Of a DNA stretch of 64,000 bases, positions 7,877 through 17,131 are shown piece by piece; position 1 is the first letter of the stretch, and the number at the start of each line of letters is the position of its first letter. Under the pieces are notes generated by a model, which had not been told where the DNA came from, did no database searches, and saw only the letters and a program-made list of their open reading frames with translations. Source of the stretch: Actinoplanes octamycinicus. GTDB lineage: Bacteria > Actinomycetota > Actinomycetes > Mycobacteriales > Micromonosporaceae. The DNA is taken from positions 4,073,501 to 4,137,500 of the forward strand of contig NZ_JACHNB010000001.1 of NCBI RefSeq assembly GCF_014205225.1. The letters run 5' to 3'. A program made the translations under genes and the position numbers.

Positions 7877-10800
7877 GTGCGTTCGGTGACGGATATCCCC
7901 CAGGTGCACACCAGTGGCCCGCGTGCCGCTGAGCTGACCGGCCTCCAGGTGGTCGACGAGCTCGGCCGTGGTGCGTTCACCATGGTGCACCAGGTGCGGC
8001 GCGGCGGCCGTGAGTACGCGCTGAAGCGCCCGCTCGCCGACGCCGGCGAGCCCGCCGAGATCCAGAGCGCGTTCCAGCGTGAGGCCGCCCTGCTGGCCTG
8101 CATCGACGACCCGGGCGTGGTCGGCGTGCACGCGGTCGGCGAAGTCGACGGGGTGCCCGGCCTGGTGCTCGAACACCTGTCCGGCGGCGCCCTCTCCGAC
8201 CTGCTGGTCCAAGGCGTGCTGAGCCAGGAGCGGACCGTCGAGCTGGCCGCCCAGCTGGCCCGCGGGCTGGCCGCCGCGCACCGGGTCGGCCTGGTGCACC
8301 GGGACATCAAGCCGGACAACATCATGATCGCCAAGGACGGCCGGGCCAAGCTGATCGACTTCGGGCTGGCCCAGCTCGGCCGGGACATCACCGCCGAGGA
8401 GGCGGACCAGGCGGTCGGCACCTTCCTCTACACCTCGCCGGAGCAGTCCGGGATGCTGCGCCGCCCGGTCGACGGCCGCTCCGACCTGTACTCGCTCGGC
8501 GTGGTGCTCTACGAGTGCCTGACCGGCCAGCTGCCGTTCGAGGCCGACGACGTCGGCGAGCTGCTCCGGCTGCACCTGGCCGCCCCGGTCCCGGACGTCC
8601 GGGAGAAACGCCCGGAGGTCGACCCGGAGCTGGCCGCCGTGGTGCAGCGGCTGCTCGCCAAGGACCCGGACGACCGCTACCCGGACCCGGCCGCCCTGCT
8701 CAGCGCGCTGCGCCGGTGCCCGGGCGGCGCGGCCGCCGAGGAACCGGCCGCCGGTCGCTGGCCGATGTGCGGCCGGGACGCCGAGGCGGACCGGCTGGCC
8801 CGCCGCTGGGAACGCGCCCGGGCCGGCCTGGGCGGCGTGGTGGCGATCCACGGCGCGCCCGGCTCCGGCCGGACCCGGCTCGCCGAGCACGCCGCCGGAC
8901 TGGCCGCCGCGGACGGCTGCCCGGTGCTGTGGGGCACCTGCCGCCCGGACGAGGCGGTCCCGCTCGCCGTGCTGCGCGAGGCCGTGCAGGGCTCGATGGG
9001 CCGGGTCCACCGGCTGCCCGCCGAGGCCCGCGAGGTCGCCGAGAAGAACATCATCGAGGCCGCCACCACGGCCGGCGTCGCCCAGGTGATCAAGCTGTTC
9101 GGTGACCTCGGCCTGCTCACCGCGGCCGGCCCGGTCGTCGGCGGTGACGAGCACGTCTTCACGGCCGGCGCGGCCTTCCTCGGCGACCTGGCCCGGCGCG
9201 CCGACGGCATGATCCTGGTGATCGACGACGCGCACCTGCTGGACGCGGCGACCCGGCAGCTGCTCGCCGCGCTCGCCCCGGACCTGCCGCACCTGCCGCT
9301 GCTGGTGCTGTTCACCGACACCGGCGAGGAGCCGGCCGTGGACCTGGGCGTGCCCGGCACCCTGGAGCTGACCTGCACCCCGCTGCCGCCGCCGGTGGTG
9401 GCCGAGGTGGTCGCCTCCCGGCTGCCCGGCGCCGAGGTGCCGGCCGAGCTGGCCCGGCACGTCACGGTCCGCACCGACGGCACCCCGCTCGCGGTGGTCA
9501 CCTACCTGATGCGGCTGCTCGACGCCGGCCTGCTCGGCCCGCTCTGGGGCACCTGGCGGCTGGACGCGGCCGGGGCCGACGCGCTGCCGTCCACGGCCGG
9601 GGTCCGCGACCTGCTCGCCGCCCGCCTGGCCGGCCTGCCCGAACCGGTCCTCGACCGGCTCACCACCGCCGCGGTGGCCGGCGTGCGGTTCCGCCCGGAG
9701 GGGCTGCCGGACGGCGACACCGAGGACACCCTGGAGGCGCTGCGAACCGGTCTGGAACGGCACGTCCTCGAGGTCCGTCCGGGCGGCTGGTACGCCTTCG
9801 TCCACCCCCAGCTCCGCGACAACCTGCTGGAGCGGCTCCCCGCCGACCGGCTCAGCCACTGTCACGCCGCGCTGGCCGCCGTCCTCGACCGGCTGCCCCC
9901 GGAGCTGCGGGACGAGGGGCACGCGTACACCGTCGCCCGGCACTACCAGCGGGCCGGTGACGCCGCCCCGGAGGCCGACCGGCGCCGCAGCGTGGCCGTC
10001 GCCGGGCTGCAGGCGCTGGCCGACCAGGCGCCGGTCGACGCGATCGGCTATCTCACCGACGCGGTCGACGGCGACCCGGCGCCCGGCACCCCGCTGCTGC
10101 ACGCGCTCGCCCAGGCCTACCTGAAGGCGGGCCGGGTCGCCCAGGCGGACGCGGTCCTCGACCAGGCGCTGGCCGCCGAGACCGACCGGGTGCAGCGCGC
10201 CCGGCTCTACACCACCCGGATCGAGCTGCACCACACCGTCTGGGACGACACCCAGGCGCTCGAGGCGACCCGGCAGGCGCTGGCCGAGCTGGGCCGGCCG
10301 CTGCCCGCCAACGGGCTGCTGCTGATCCTCTCGACGCTGGCGTACGCGTTCGCCGGTGGCGTCGTCCGGCGTACCCGGCTCGGCTTCGGCACGGCCGCCG
10401 GCCAGCGGCGGGAGGCGCTCGCGGTGCTGACCGCGGCGCTGGACGCCGGAGGCTACGCCGCCGTGGTCGGTCTCCGCCTGCGCGAGGGCATCGTGCTGGC
10501 GATGCGCGCGCTGTGGGCGGTGAACCGGCTCGGCCCCAGCCGCGAGTACGCCCACGTGTACGCGCTGATCGGTTACGTCACCTCGGTGATCAGGCTGCAC
10601 AGCGTCGGGACCAGGTGCCTGCGCCGCGCCAGCCGGGTGGCCACCGAGCTGGGTGACCCGGCGCTGGTCGCCTACGTCGAGTGGATCCACGGCTGCGCGA
10701 TGCTGTTCGGCGGCTACGACGACGGCTCCACCTGGGAAAAGACCATCACCAAGAACGCCCGCTGGTACGAGCCGGCGCAGACCCTGCCCGGGCACGCCTC

Positions 10801-13075
10801 GCAGGGGCTGCGGCTGCTGCTGCGCGGCTACACCGGCGAGGCCGAGCGGGAGTACGAGCGGGGCCTGCGCGCGCTGGCCGACCCGGCGCAGGCGATGGGC
10901 ACCTCGCTCGGCATGCTGGGCGTCATGGTGCCGGCCTACCAGGGCCGGACCGGCGAGGCCGCGGCCGCCCTGCAGAAGATGCGGGAGGCCTACCCGGCCG
11001 GCGCCGGCACCCGGGTGCAGCGGGCCAACATCCTCACCGCGGCCGCCTGCGCGCTGCTCGAACAGGGCGAGATCGGCGAGCCGTTCGACGAGGTGATGAC
11101 CGAGTTCCGGGACCTCGGGCTGCGCCGCGGCGACCTGATGGCCCAGCACAAGTGGATCTTCGTGTTCCACGCGCACGCCAAGCTGATCCGGATGCGCTTC
11201 GCCACCGACGAGGAGCGGCCGGCCCGGCGGGCCGACGCCGTCGCGGCGATCCGGGAACTCGGCCGGGCCGGCGGCACGCCGCTGACCCGGCTGGCCCACA
11301 CCATGCTGCAGGCCTCGCTGAGCCAGATCAGCGGCGAGCACGAGCGCAGCATCAAGCTGGCCGACGAGGCGGAGAAGCGGGCCCGGGCGCTGGACGCCCC
11401 GCTGGCCCTCTACGAGCTGCACCGGATCCGGGCCCGGGCGATGCGTGCCCTGGGCCAGGTCCACGAGTCCGAGCGGCAGGCCCGGTCCGCCCTCATGCTG
11501 ACCGCGTTCTACGGCTGGGAGCCGCGCCGGCGGCAGACCCGGACCGAGTTCGGCGTGGACGAGGGGGCGAGCACGCATCGGCGTACCGTCGCCGACCGCC
11601 GCGGCGGCGGCACCGGCACCACCGGCCGCAACCGCCGCCTGGAAGCCCTGCAGCAGGTCAGCACGGCCGCCGCCACGGTGCTCGACCCGCGGCAGCTGGC
11701 CCAGGTCACGCTCGACGAGACGCTGCGCATCCTGGGCGCCGAACGGGCGCTGTTCTTCCTGCTCGACGAGGCGGGCGAGCCGGTCCGGTTCGCCGGCCGG
11801 GACGCCGAGGGCGAGCTCACCGACACCACCGGGTACGGCACCACCCTGGTCCGCCGGGTGGCCGAGACCGGTGAGGCGGTGGTGGTCACCGGCACCGAGC
11901 AGGGCGCCGCGCTCGGCTCGCGCAGCGCGGTGCAGCACGGGCTGCGCAGCATCCTGGTCGCCCCGGTGCAGTTCAAGGGCCGCCTGATCGGCGTGGTCTA
12001 CCTGGACAGCCGGCTCGCCCGGGGGATCTTCACCGACGACGACGTCGAGGTGCTCACCGCGGTCAGCAGCCACGTCGCGGTCTCCCTGGAGACCGCCCGG
12101 GCCGCCCAGCTGCACCTGGCCGTGCAGGCCGCCCAGCAGCAGCAGGCGCTCGCCGAGATGCTGCGGGCCAGCCTGGCCGAGCTGACCGGCATCCTGGAAC
12201 CGGACCGGCTGCTGCGCCGGCTCAGCGGCACCCTGCAGACCTCGCTCGGCGCCGTCACCGGCTGCCTGGTCAGCCCGGACGGCGAGGTGCTGGAGCCGGC
12301 CGAGGTGGCCGGCACCCGGCTCACCGCGGAGGAGACCGCGCTGCTCGGCGGCCTGACCGAGCCGGCTCTGCTGGACCCGGCCGGCACCGGCGCGCTGCGC
12401 GAGCGGCTGCTGGCCGCGCAGCCGGTGGCGCTCGCCGTGCCGCTGGACGGCCGGGACGGGCGGGCCGGGGTGGCGCTGCTCGGCGGCGACGCGCTGGACG
12501 ACACCAGCCGGCAGGTGGCGGCGGCGTTGTCCTCGCAGGGGATGACCGCGTACGACAACGCCCGCCTGTTCACCCGGGTCCAGGAGCTGGCCACCACCGA
12601 CGAGCTGACCGGGCAGCACAACCGCCGGCACTTCTACGCCGTGGCCGGGGCGCTGGTGCAGGCGGCGGCGCGCAACGGCCGCCCGCTGGCCGCCGCGATG
12701 CTGGACATCGACAAGTTCAAGAGCGTGAACGACACGTACGGGCACGGCGTCGGCGACGAGGTGATCCGTACCGTGGCCCGGCGGATCCGGGCCGTCCTGC
12801 GGGTCTCCGACGTGCTCGGCCGGTACGGTGGCGAGGAGTTCGCGATCGTGCTGCCGGACCACGACGGCGAGGCGATCGCGCTGGCCGAGCGGGTCCGGAT
12901 GGCGGTCGGCGGCGAGCCCGTCAATACTCAGGCCGGGCCGCTTCCTATCACCATCAGCATCGGCCTGACCCGACTGGGTGACGGGGATGGCGCCCTGGAC
13001 GACCTGCTGGCACGCGCGGATCACGCCCTTTACCGGGCAAAGGAAGCGGGCCGCAACCGGGTGATGGCTGACTGA
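7877..13075 (+). CDS. Giant Ser/Thr kinase-AAA-GAF-diguanylate cyclase protein
   Basis: 1732 aa multi-domain signalling protein. Residues 22-290: Hanks-type kinase with glycine loop LGRGAFTMVH, Lys50, HRDIKPDN (141-148) and DFG (161-163), all catalytic residues present. Residues about 295-600: AAA/STAND-type ATPase with Walker A GAPGSGRT (326-333) and Walker B LVIDDAH (about 447-453). Residues about 650-1240: helical, TPR-like region. Residues about 1250-1410: GAF domain; a second, weaker GAF-like region lies at about 1415-1570. Residues about 1575-1732: GGDEF domain with DELTGQHNRR, active GGEEF (1651-1655) and an RxxD inhibitory site (RVSD, 1642-1645) spaced five residues before it. It likely couples phosphorylation to c-di-GMP synthesis. 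The start is GTG 7877; GTG 7886 is possible. No membrane segment is seen. Confidence 0.9.
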   Translation: MRSVTDIPQVHTSGPRAAELTGLQVVDELGRGAFTMVHQVRRGGREYALKRPLADAGEPAEIQSAFQREAALLACIDDPGVVGVHAVGEVDGVPGLVLEHLSGGALSDLLVQGVLSQERTVELAAQLARGLAAAHRVGLVHRDIKPDNIMIAKDGRAKLIDFGLAQLGRDITAEEADQAVGTFLYTSPEQSGMLRRPVDGRSDLYSLGVVLYECLTGQLPFEADDVGELLRLHLAAPVPDVREKRPEVDPELAAVVQRLLAKDPDDRYPDPAALLSALRRCPGGAAAEEPAAGRWPMCGRDAEADRLARRWERARAGLGGVVAIHGAPGSGRTRLAEHAAGLAAADGCPVLWGTCRPDEAVPLAVLREAVQGSMGRVHRLPAEAREVAEKNIIEAATTAGVAQVIKLFGDLGLLTAAGPVVGGDEHVFTAGAAFLGDLARRADGMILVIDDAHLLDAATRQLLAALAPDLPHLPLLVLFTDTGEEPAVDLGVPGTLELTCTPLPPPVVAEVVASRLPGAEVPAELARHVTVRTDGTPLAVVTYLMRLLDAGLLGPLWGTWRLDAAGADALPSTAGVRDLLAARLAGLPEPVLDRLTTAAVAGVRFRPEGLPDGDTEDTLEALRTGLERHVLEVRPGGWYAFVHPQLRDNLLERLPADRLSHCHAALAAVLDRLPPELRDEGHAYTVARHYQRAGDAAPEADRRRSVAVAGLQALADQAPVDAIGYLTDAVDGDPAPGTPLLHALAQAYLKAGRVAQADAVLDQALAAETDRVQRARLYTTRIELHHTVWDDTQALEATRQALAELGRPLPANGLLLILSTLAYAFAGGVVRRTRLGFGTAAGQRREALAVLTAALDAGGYAAVVGLRLREGIVLAMRALWAVNRLGPSREYAHVYALIGYVTSVIRLHSVGTRCLRRASRVATELGDPALVAYVEWIHGCAMLFGGYDDGSTWEKTITKNARWYEPAQTLPGHASQGLRLLLRGYTGEAEREYERGLRALADPAQAMGTSLGMLGVMVPAYQGRTGEAAAALQKMREAYPAGAGTRVQRANILTAAACALLEQGEIGEPFDEVMTEFRDLGLRRGDLMAQHKWIFVFHAHAKLIRMRFATDEERPARRADAVAAIRELGRAGGTPLTRLAHTMLQASLSQISGEHERSIKLADEAEKRARALDAPLALYELHRIRARAMRALGQVHESERQARSALMLTAFYGWEPRRRQTRTEFGVDEGASTHRRTVADRRGGGTGTTGRNRRLEALQQVSTAAATVLDPRQLAQVTLDETLRILGAERALFFLLDEAGEPVRFAGRDAEGELTDTTGYGTTLVRRVAETGEAVVVTGTEQGAALGSRSAVQHGLRSILVAPVQFKGRLIGVVYLDSRLARGIFTDDDVEVLTAVSSHVAVSLETARAAQLHLAVQAAQQQQALAEMLRASLAELTGILEPDRLLRRLSGTLQTSLGAVTGCLVSPDGEVLEPAEVAGTRLTAEETALLGGLTEPALLDPAGTGALRERLLAAQPVALAVPLDGRDGRAGVALLGGDALDDTSRQVAAALSSQGMTAYDNARLFTRVQELATTDELTGQHNRRHFYAVAGALVQAAARNGRPLAAAMLDIDKFKSVNDTYGHGVGDEVIRTVARRIRAVLRVSDVLGRYGGEEFAIVLPDHDGEAIALAERVRMAVGGEPVNTQAGPLPITISIGLTRLGDGDGALDDLLARADHALYRAKEAGRNRVMAD

Positions 13076-13156
13076 ACCGAAGATGCGCAGGTGAGGGGGG
13101 TCGCGGGGCATAGACGGGAACCCTTATCATCTGTGCGCCTTCCTTGATCACGAGGT

Positions 13157-13567
13157 GTGCCGTTGCGAACCTTCTCCGTGCCAGAGCGGATCGGTGGCTT
13201 CGGCGTGCTCGCGGCCGGAGCCGCCGCGGTGTGGCCTGCTGTCACGACCAGCAGCGGGCTGGGTCTGCCCTGCCCGTTGCGGACGCTGATCGGCGTGCCG
13301 TGCCCGGGCTGCGGTTTGACCACCGCGGCCGTCGCGCTCGTGCGCGGCGACGTCGCGGCGGCCTTCCACGCGAACCCCGTGATCTTCGGTCTGGCGGCTC
13401 TTGCGGTCGCCGTCGGCCCGCTCGTGGCGTTCCGCGCCGCGGGTGTGCTGGCCCCACCGAGGCCGTGGTCGTCCGCCGGGCGGCGACGGATGGGATGGTC
13501 GGCCGGACTGCTGGCGACGGCGAGCTGGCTCTTCCAACTGCACCGGCTCGGCGTGAGCTGGGCCTGA
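13157..13567 (+). CDS. DUF2752 small membrane protein
   Basis: 136 aa. The diagnostic DUF2752 pattern is present: LPCPLRTLIGVPCPGCGLTT followed by a Gly/Asp turn and AFHANPVIF. Cys pairs in CP..CPGC resemble a metal or redox site, but no function is established. About three hydrophobic helices are seen. The start is GTG 13157; TTG 13163 lies at better spacing from GAGGTG. Next gene begins 16 bases after the stop, so the two probably form a short operon. Confidence 0.8.
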   Translation: MPLRTFSVPERIGGFGVLAAGAAAVWPAVTTSSGLGLPCPLRTLIGVPCPGCGLTTAAVALVRGDVAAAFHANPVIFGLAALAVAVGPLVAFRAAGVLAPPRPWSSAGRRRMGWSAGLLATASWLFQLHRLGVSWA

Positions 13568-13583
13568 TAAAAGGACTTCTGAC

Positions 13584-14225
13584 ATGTCATACCCTCCCCC
13601 CAACGACCCCTACGGTCAGGGCCAGCAGCAGCCTTACGGCCAGGGTGAGCAGCCGCAGTACGGGCAGCCGCAGCAGCCTTACGGCCAGCCGCAGCAGCCG
13701 CAGTACGGCCAGCCGCAGCAGCCGTACGGCCAGCCCGCCCCGGGTTACGGCCAGCCGGCCTACGGCGCGCCCGCCCCGGGCTACGGCGCGCCCGGCTACG
13801 GCGCCGGCGTGCCGGTCAGCTACGCGAACTGGATCCAGCGGGTCGGTTCCTACATCATCGACGGCCTGGTCACCGTCCCGTTCAGCATCCTGGCCGTGAC
13901 CATCGGCCGGGGCACCGACGAGTACGGCTTCCCGACCGTCAACGCCGCGTACTACATCTTCCTCCTGCTCGGCATCGCCGTTTCCGGTTACAACCGGTGG
14001 TACCTGGCCGGCACCACCGGCCAGAGCTGGGGCAAGAAGGCGCTCGGCCAGAAGCTGGTGGACCAGAACACCGGTCAGACCATCGGTGCCGGCAAGGCGT
14101 TCCTGCGTGACCTCGCGCACATCGTCGACGCCATCATCTGCTACATCGGCTTCCTGTGGCCGCTGTGGGACGAGAAGCGGCAGACCCTGTCCGACAAGAT
14201 CTGCAGCACCGTCGTCATCCGCTGA
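13584..14225 (+). CDS. RDD family membrane protein with Gln/Tyr/Gly/Pro-rich N-terminus
   Basis: 213 aa. Residues about 1-75 are low complexity with repeated QQPYGQPQQPQYGQ units, and are likely disordered and cytoplasmic. Residues about 80-213 form an RDD domain: ANWIQRVGSYIIDGL carries the Arg/Asp of the family, later segments YYIFLLLGIAV and HIVDAIICYIGFLWPLWDEKRQT complete three helices. Function is unknown; some RDD proteins act in ion transport. ATG follows AAAGGA at good spacing. A strong terminator hairpin follows the stop by 22 bases. Confidence 0.85.
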   Translation: MSYPPPNDPYGQGQQQPYGQGEQPQYGQPQQPYGQPQQPQYGQPQQPYGQPAPGYGQPAYGAPAPGYGAPGYGAGVPVSYANWIQRVGSYIIDGLVTVPFSILAVTIGRGTDEYGFPTVNAAYYIFLLLGIAVSGYNRWYLAGTTGQSWGKKALGQKLVDQNTGQTIGAGKAFLRDLAHIVDAIICYIGFLWPLWDEKRQTLSDKICSTVVIR

Positions 14226-14247
14226 TCCCACTCCGCGGTTGATCTCG

Positions 14248-14277
14248 AGCCCCGCCGGCGTCCGCGCCGGCGGGGCT
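14248..14277 (+). terminator. Rho-independent-type terminator after the RDD gene
   Basis: Perfect 13 bp arms (14248-14260 and 14265-14277) of sequence AGCCCCGCCGGCG and its complement, with loop TCCG. A short pyrimidine stretch follows rather than a long U tract, as is usual for actinomycetes. Confidence 0.85.
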
Positions 14278-14435
14278 TTCCCGTTCCCGCGCTTCCCGTT
14301 CCCGCGCTTCCCGTTCCCGCGCTTCCCGGCCTCGCGGCTTCCCTGTTCCCACGCTTCCCGGTTTCGGGCTTTCCCGTTCTCGCGCTTCGCGGCCTCGCGG
14401 CTTTCCGTTCCCCGCGCTTGCCGGCCTCGCGGCGG
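14278..14435. repeat. 15-bp tandem repeat array upstream of the nitronate monooxygenase gene
   Basis: Units of the type CCCGTTCCCGCGCTT repeat exactly three times from about 14278 to 14325, then degenerate copies continue to about 14435. The array fills the gap between the RDD terminator and the next gene start, leaving only about 12 bases before the ATG. No good ribosome-binding site is visible within it. Confidence 0.8.
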
Positions 14436-14447
14436 TAGGTTGACCGG

Positions 14448-15440
14448 ATGCGCGACTTGTTGCGGCCGGTCGTGGTCGCGCCGATGGCCGGCGGTCCGTC
14501 CACCCCGGAGCTGGTCGTCGCCGCCGCCCGAGCCGGCGCGCTCGGCTTCCTGGCCGCCGGATACAAGACCCCGGAGGCGGTCGAGGCCGAGGTCCGCGCG
14601 GTGCGAGGCAGCAATTTTCGGTACGGTTTGAACCTGTTCGTCCCGTCACCCCCGCCTGCGGCGCCGCAGGCCATCGAGCGCTACCGGGCGGCGCTGCGTC
14701 CCGAGGCCGAGCGCTACGGGGTGGAGCTCCCGCCGGTGCGGCTGACCGACGACGACCACTTCGCCGCCAAGCTGGAGATCGCCGTCGAGCACCGGGTGCC
14801 GGTGGTCAGCTTCACCTTCGGCGTGCCGCCGGCGGACGCGGTCCGGGCGTTGCGGGCGGCCGGCTCCGCGGTGCTGATCACCGTGACGACAGCGGACGAG
14901 GCCCGGCAGGCCCTGGCCGCCGATCCGGACGGCCTGATCGCCCAGGGCGGCGACGCGGGCGGTCACTCGTCGACGTTCCGCCCGGCGACCTACCGGGGTG
15001 ACCGCACCGCGCGGGAGGTGCTGGCCGAGGTCCGCTCGGTCACCGGCCTGCCGGTGGTCGCGGCCGGCGGGGGAGACGTGCCCGGCCTGCTGGCGGCGGG
15101 CGCCGCGGCGGTCCAGTGCGGCACCGCGTTCCTGCTCGCCGACGAGGCCGGGACCCGGCCGGCGCAGCGTGCCGCGATGCTCTCCGGCGACTACCCGGAG
15201 ACCGTGGTGACCCGGGCCTTCACCGGCCAGCCGGCGCGTGCGCTGCGGAACCGCTTCGTCGCGGCGTACTCGCCGATCGCCCCGCTCGGCTACCCCGCCG
15301 TCCACCACCTCACCGCCCCGATCCGCGCGGCGGCCGCCCGCCTGAGTGACCCGGAGGCCCTGAACCTCTGGGCCGGCACCGGTCACGCCTCGGTCCACCC
15401 CGCCCCGGTCGCCGCCCTGCTCGATCGGCTGCGGGCCTGA
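14448..15440 (+). CDS. Nitronate monooxygenase (2-nitropropane dioxygenase family)
   Basis: 330 aa TIM-barrel FMN enzyme that oxidises alkyl nitronates to carbonyls and nitrite. N-terminal VVAPMAGGPSTPELV binds phosphate/FMN. QGGDAGGHSSTF contains the conserved His, and VVAAGGGDVPGLLAAGAAAVQCGTAFL forms the second FMN-binding segment. Length is typical of the class I/II family. Some homologues are enoyl reductases (FabK-like), so substrate is not certain. It is monocistronic by position. Confidence 0.85.
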   Translation: MRDLLRPVVVAPMAGGPSTPELVVAAARAGALGFLAAGYKTPEAVEAEVRAVRGSNFRYGLNLFVPSPPPAAPQAIERYRAALRPEAERYGVELPPVRLTDDDHFAAKLEIAVEHRVPVVSFTFGVPPADAVRALRAAGSAVLITVTTADEARQALAADPDGLIAQGGDAGGHSSTFRPATYRGDRTAREVLAEVRSVTGLPVVAAGGGDVPGLLAAGAAAVQCGTAFLLADEAGTRPAQRAAMLSGDYPETVVTRAFTGQPARALRNRFVAAYSPIAPLGYPAVHHLTAPIRAAAARLSDPEALNLWAGTGHASVHPAPVAALLDRLRA

Positions 15441-15477
15441 CTGATTTGTTGCTCCGGCGCGGTTCACAATGACATAC

Positions 15478-15493
15478 ATTAACGATAGTTAAT
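15478..15493. promoter_or_regulatory. AT-rich perfect inverted repeat, candidate operator
   Basis: ATTAAC-GATA-GTTAAT is a perfect 6 bp inverted repeat inside a stretch (about 15467-15507) of very low GC for this genome, with further TTAAC copies at 15496-15500. It lies 160 bases upstream of the small secreted protein. It looks like a dimeric regulator site or promoter region; the regulator is unknown. Confidence 0.5.
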
Positions 15494-15651
15494 ACTTAAC
15501 AAATTGTTCTTCGCGAGGTGCGATATCTGCGTGTCGCCCGGGTGTAGATTCTGTTTCGGGTTGATGAGCCGACCGGGTGAAGAACCATCCGGCGGCGGTC
15601 ACTTCCGCGTCGCGGGAGATCCTCGCGGCGATTCAGAAAAGGATTCTTGAA

Positions 15652-16038
15652 ATGCGTAGTGCTCTGCTCGCAGGCATCATCCCGGCCGTGCTCGTCCCCG
15701 GGGTGGCGCAGGCGGCGCCGTGCCCGACGACCGACGTGCTCGGCACCTACCAGTTCGGCCGGGCCGCCGCGATCGGCGCGGCCGGCGAGGCCGCCGGCGT
15801 CTGGTCGTCCCCGGCGATCCGCTCCGGCATCGCGGGCGACGACCTGGTGATCACCTACACCCCACGCCACACCGCCTCCGCCGTCGAGCGCCAGGTCTAC
15901 ACCGCCTTGTACACCGAGGTCGCCCACCCCGACGCCGAGTGCGACCGAGTCGGCGCCGACGGCGTCGCCAAGCACGTCTGGGTCTCCTACCGCTGCCGCA
16001 CCGGCGTAGCCCCCAACTACACCCTCCTGGTCCGCTGA
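15652..16038 (+). CDS. Small secreted protein of unknown function
   Basis: 128 aa when started at ATG 15652, which has AAAAGGA eight bases upstream; longer in-frame readings add a segment without bias. Residues 1-21 (MRSALLAGIIPAVLVPGVAQA) are a signal peptide cleaved at AQA-AP. The mature protein of about 105 aa has three Cys (APCPTTD, DAECDR, SYRCRTG) and many beta-prone stretches, so a disulfide-bonded domain is likely. I do not recognise a family. Confidence 0.6.
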   Translation: MRSALLAGIIPAVLVPGVAQAAPCPTTDVLGTYQFGRAAAIGAAGEAAGVWSSPAIRSGIAGDDLVITYTPRHTASAVERQVYTALYTEVAHPDAECDRVGADGVAKHVWVSYRCRTGVAPNYTLLVR

Positions 16039-16250
16039 CCCTTAGCCCCGGCCCACCCCAGACCTCTTGGCCCGATCCACCGCTGACCCCTTCGCCCCCG
16101 CCCACCCCACCGCTGACCTCTTGGCCCCGGCCCGCCGCTGACCCCTTAGCCCCGGTCCACCGGCCGCTGACCCCTTAGCCCCGGTCCACCGGCCGCTGAC
16201 CTCTTGGCCCCGGTCCACCCGCCGCCTGACAATTGGTCCACCCCGCCCCG
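16039..16250. repeat. Degenerate tandem array with core GACCCCTTAGCCCCGG
   Basis: Six to seven copies of a 23-35 bp unit with core GACC(C/T)CTT(A/G)GCCCCGGTCC. The array starts directly at the stop codon of the small secreted gene and the spacing between cores varies. Confidence 0.75.
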
Positions 16251-16274
16251 GCCCTCTGAGCCTCGCCAGCGGGA

Positions 16275-16497
16275 AAGGCAGCCGCCCTTTGTCCGCTCCC
16301 GGCGCGCTGACCGTCTCACAGTCCGCCGCCCGTTGTCCGGTTCCGGCGCGCTGACCGCCCGACAACCCGCCGCCCCTTGTCCACTCCCAGCGCGCTGACC
16401 GTCTCGCAGTCCGCCGGCCCTTGTCCGGTGCCAGCGCGCTGGTCGCCCCACAACCCGCCGCTCTACCGTCCGCTGCCGACGCGCTGACCGCTCGCAA
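16275..16497. repeat. 44-bp tandem repeat, five copies
   Basis: The shared core GCGCGCTGACC begins at 16302, 16346, 16390, 16434 and (one mismatch, 45 bp on) 16479. A second core, CCTTGTCCG, precedes each. The period is not a multiple of three, which argues against coding. Confidence 0.8.
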
Positions 16498-16811
16498 GCC
16501 GCTGAGTCGCACTCGCCGCGGCCAGTCCCGCCGCCGCGACGACGGTGCGCCACCGCCACGGCCAGCCCCGCCGCTCGCCACACAATGGTGACGCAGGCAC
16601 CATTTCGCCGATCCTGATTCGGCGAACAGCAATTCTGGACCTTCCTGGGGGGAGCCCGGTTTCCGCCGTTGTGAGAGCGGCGGCGGAAACCGGGCCATAA
16701 TCCTTTTCCCGCCCGTGATGAGCCTTCCGCGCCGCCGCGCCCCGAAATCACATCGCCCAGGCGAATATCCCGTGCCCCGCCCCACGCGAAGCCCGCCCGC
16801 GCACGGTCTCG

Positions 16812-16862
16812 GCTGGCGCTCGCGGGTGTCTCGCATGTGCTGAGGCACCCGTGAGGGCCAGC
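16812..16862 (+). repeat. Dispersed 51-nt hairpin element, copy A
   Basis: Stem arms GCTGGC(n)CTCGCGGGTG and CACCCGTGAG(n)GCCAGC around a GCATGTGCT loop region. The A-to-G change in the left arm keeps a G-U pair in plus-strand RNA. Confidence 0.8.
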
Positions 16863-16968
16863 CGGCGACCGTGGGCCGTGCGGCGGTCCGGGCGCGCCCC
16901 GGAGTCACATCGCGCAGGCGAAAGTCCCGTGTCCGGCCTCACGCGAAGCCCGTCCGCGCACGGTCTCA

Positions 16969-17019
16969 GCTGGCGCTCACGGGTGTCTCGCATGTGCTGA
17001 GGCACCCGTGAGGGCCAGC
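16969..17019 (+). repeat. Dispersed 51-nt hairpin element, copy B
   Basis: Reference copy: left arm GCTGGC(n)CTCACGGGTG pairs fully with right arm CACCCGTGAG(n)GCCAGC, apart from one bulged or mismatched position. Confidence 0.8.
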
Positions 17020-17131
17020 CGGCGATCGTGGGCCGTGCGGCGGTCCGGGCGCGCCCCGAAGTCACGTCGCGCAGGCGAAAGTTCCGCGTCCCGCCCCGCG
17101 CGAAGCCCGCCCGCGCCGCGCACGGTTCTCG

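Noticed and set aside
7847..13111. A 1754-residue open frame on the minus strand, antisense to the giant kinase
   Set aside because: It mirrors the plus-strand gene and has Gly/Arg/His/Gln-rich, motif-free sequence; the plus frame carries kinase, ATPase, GAF and GGDEF motifs. Long antisense frames are expected at this GC content.
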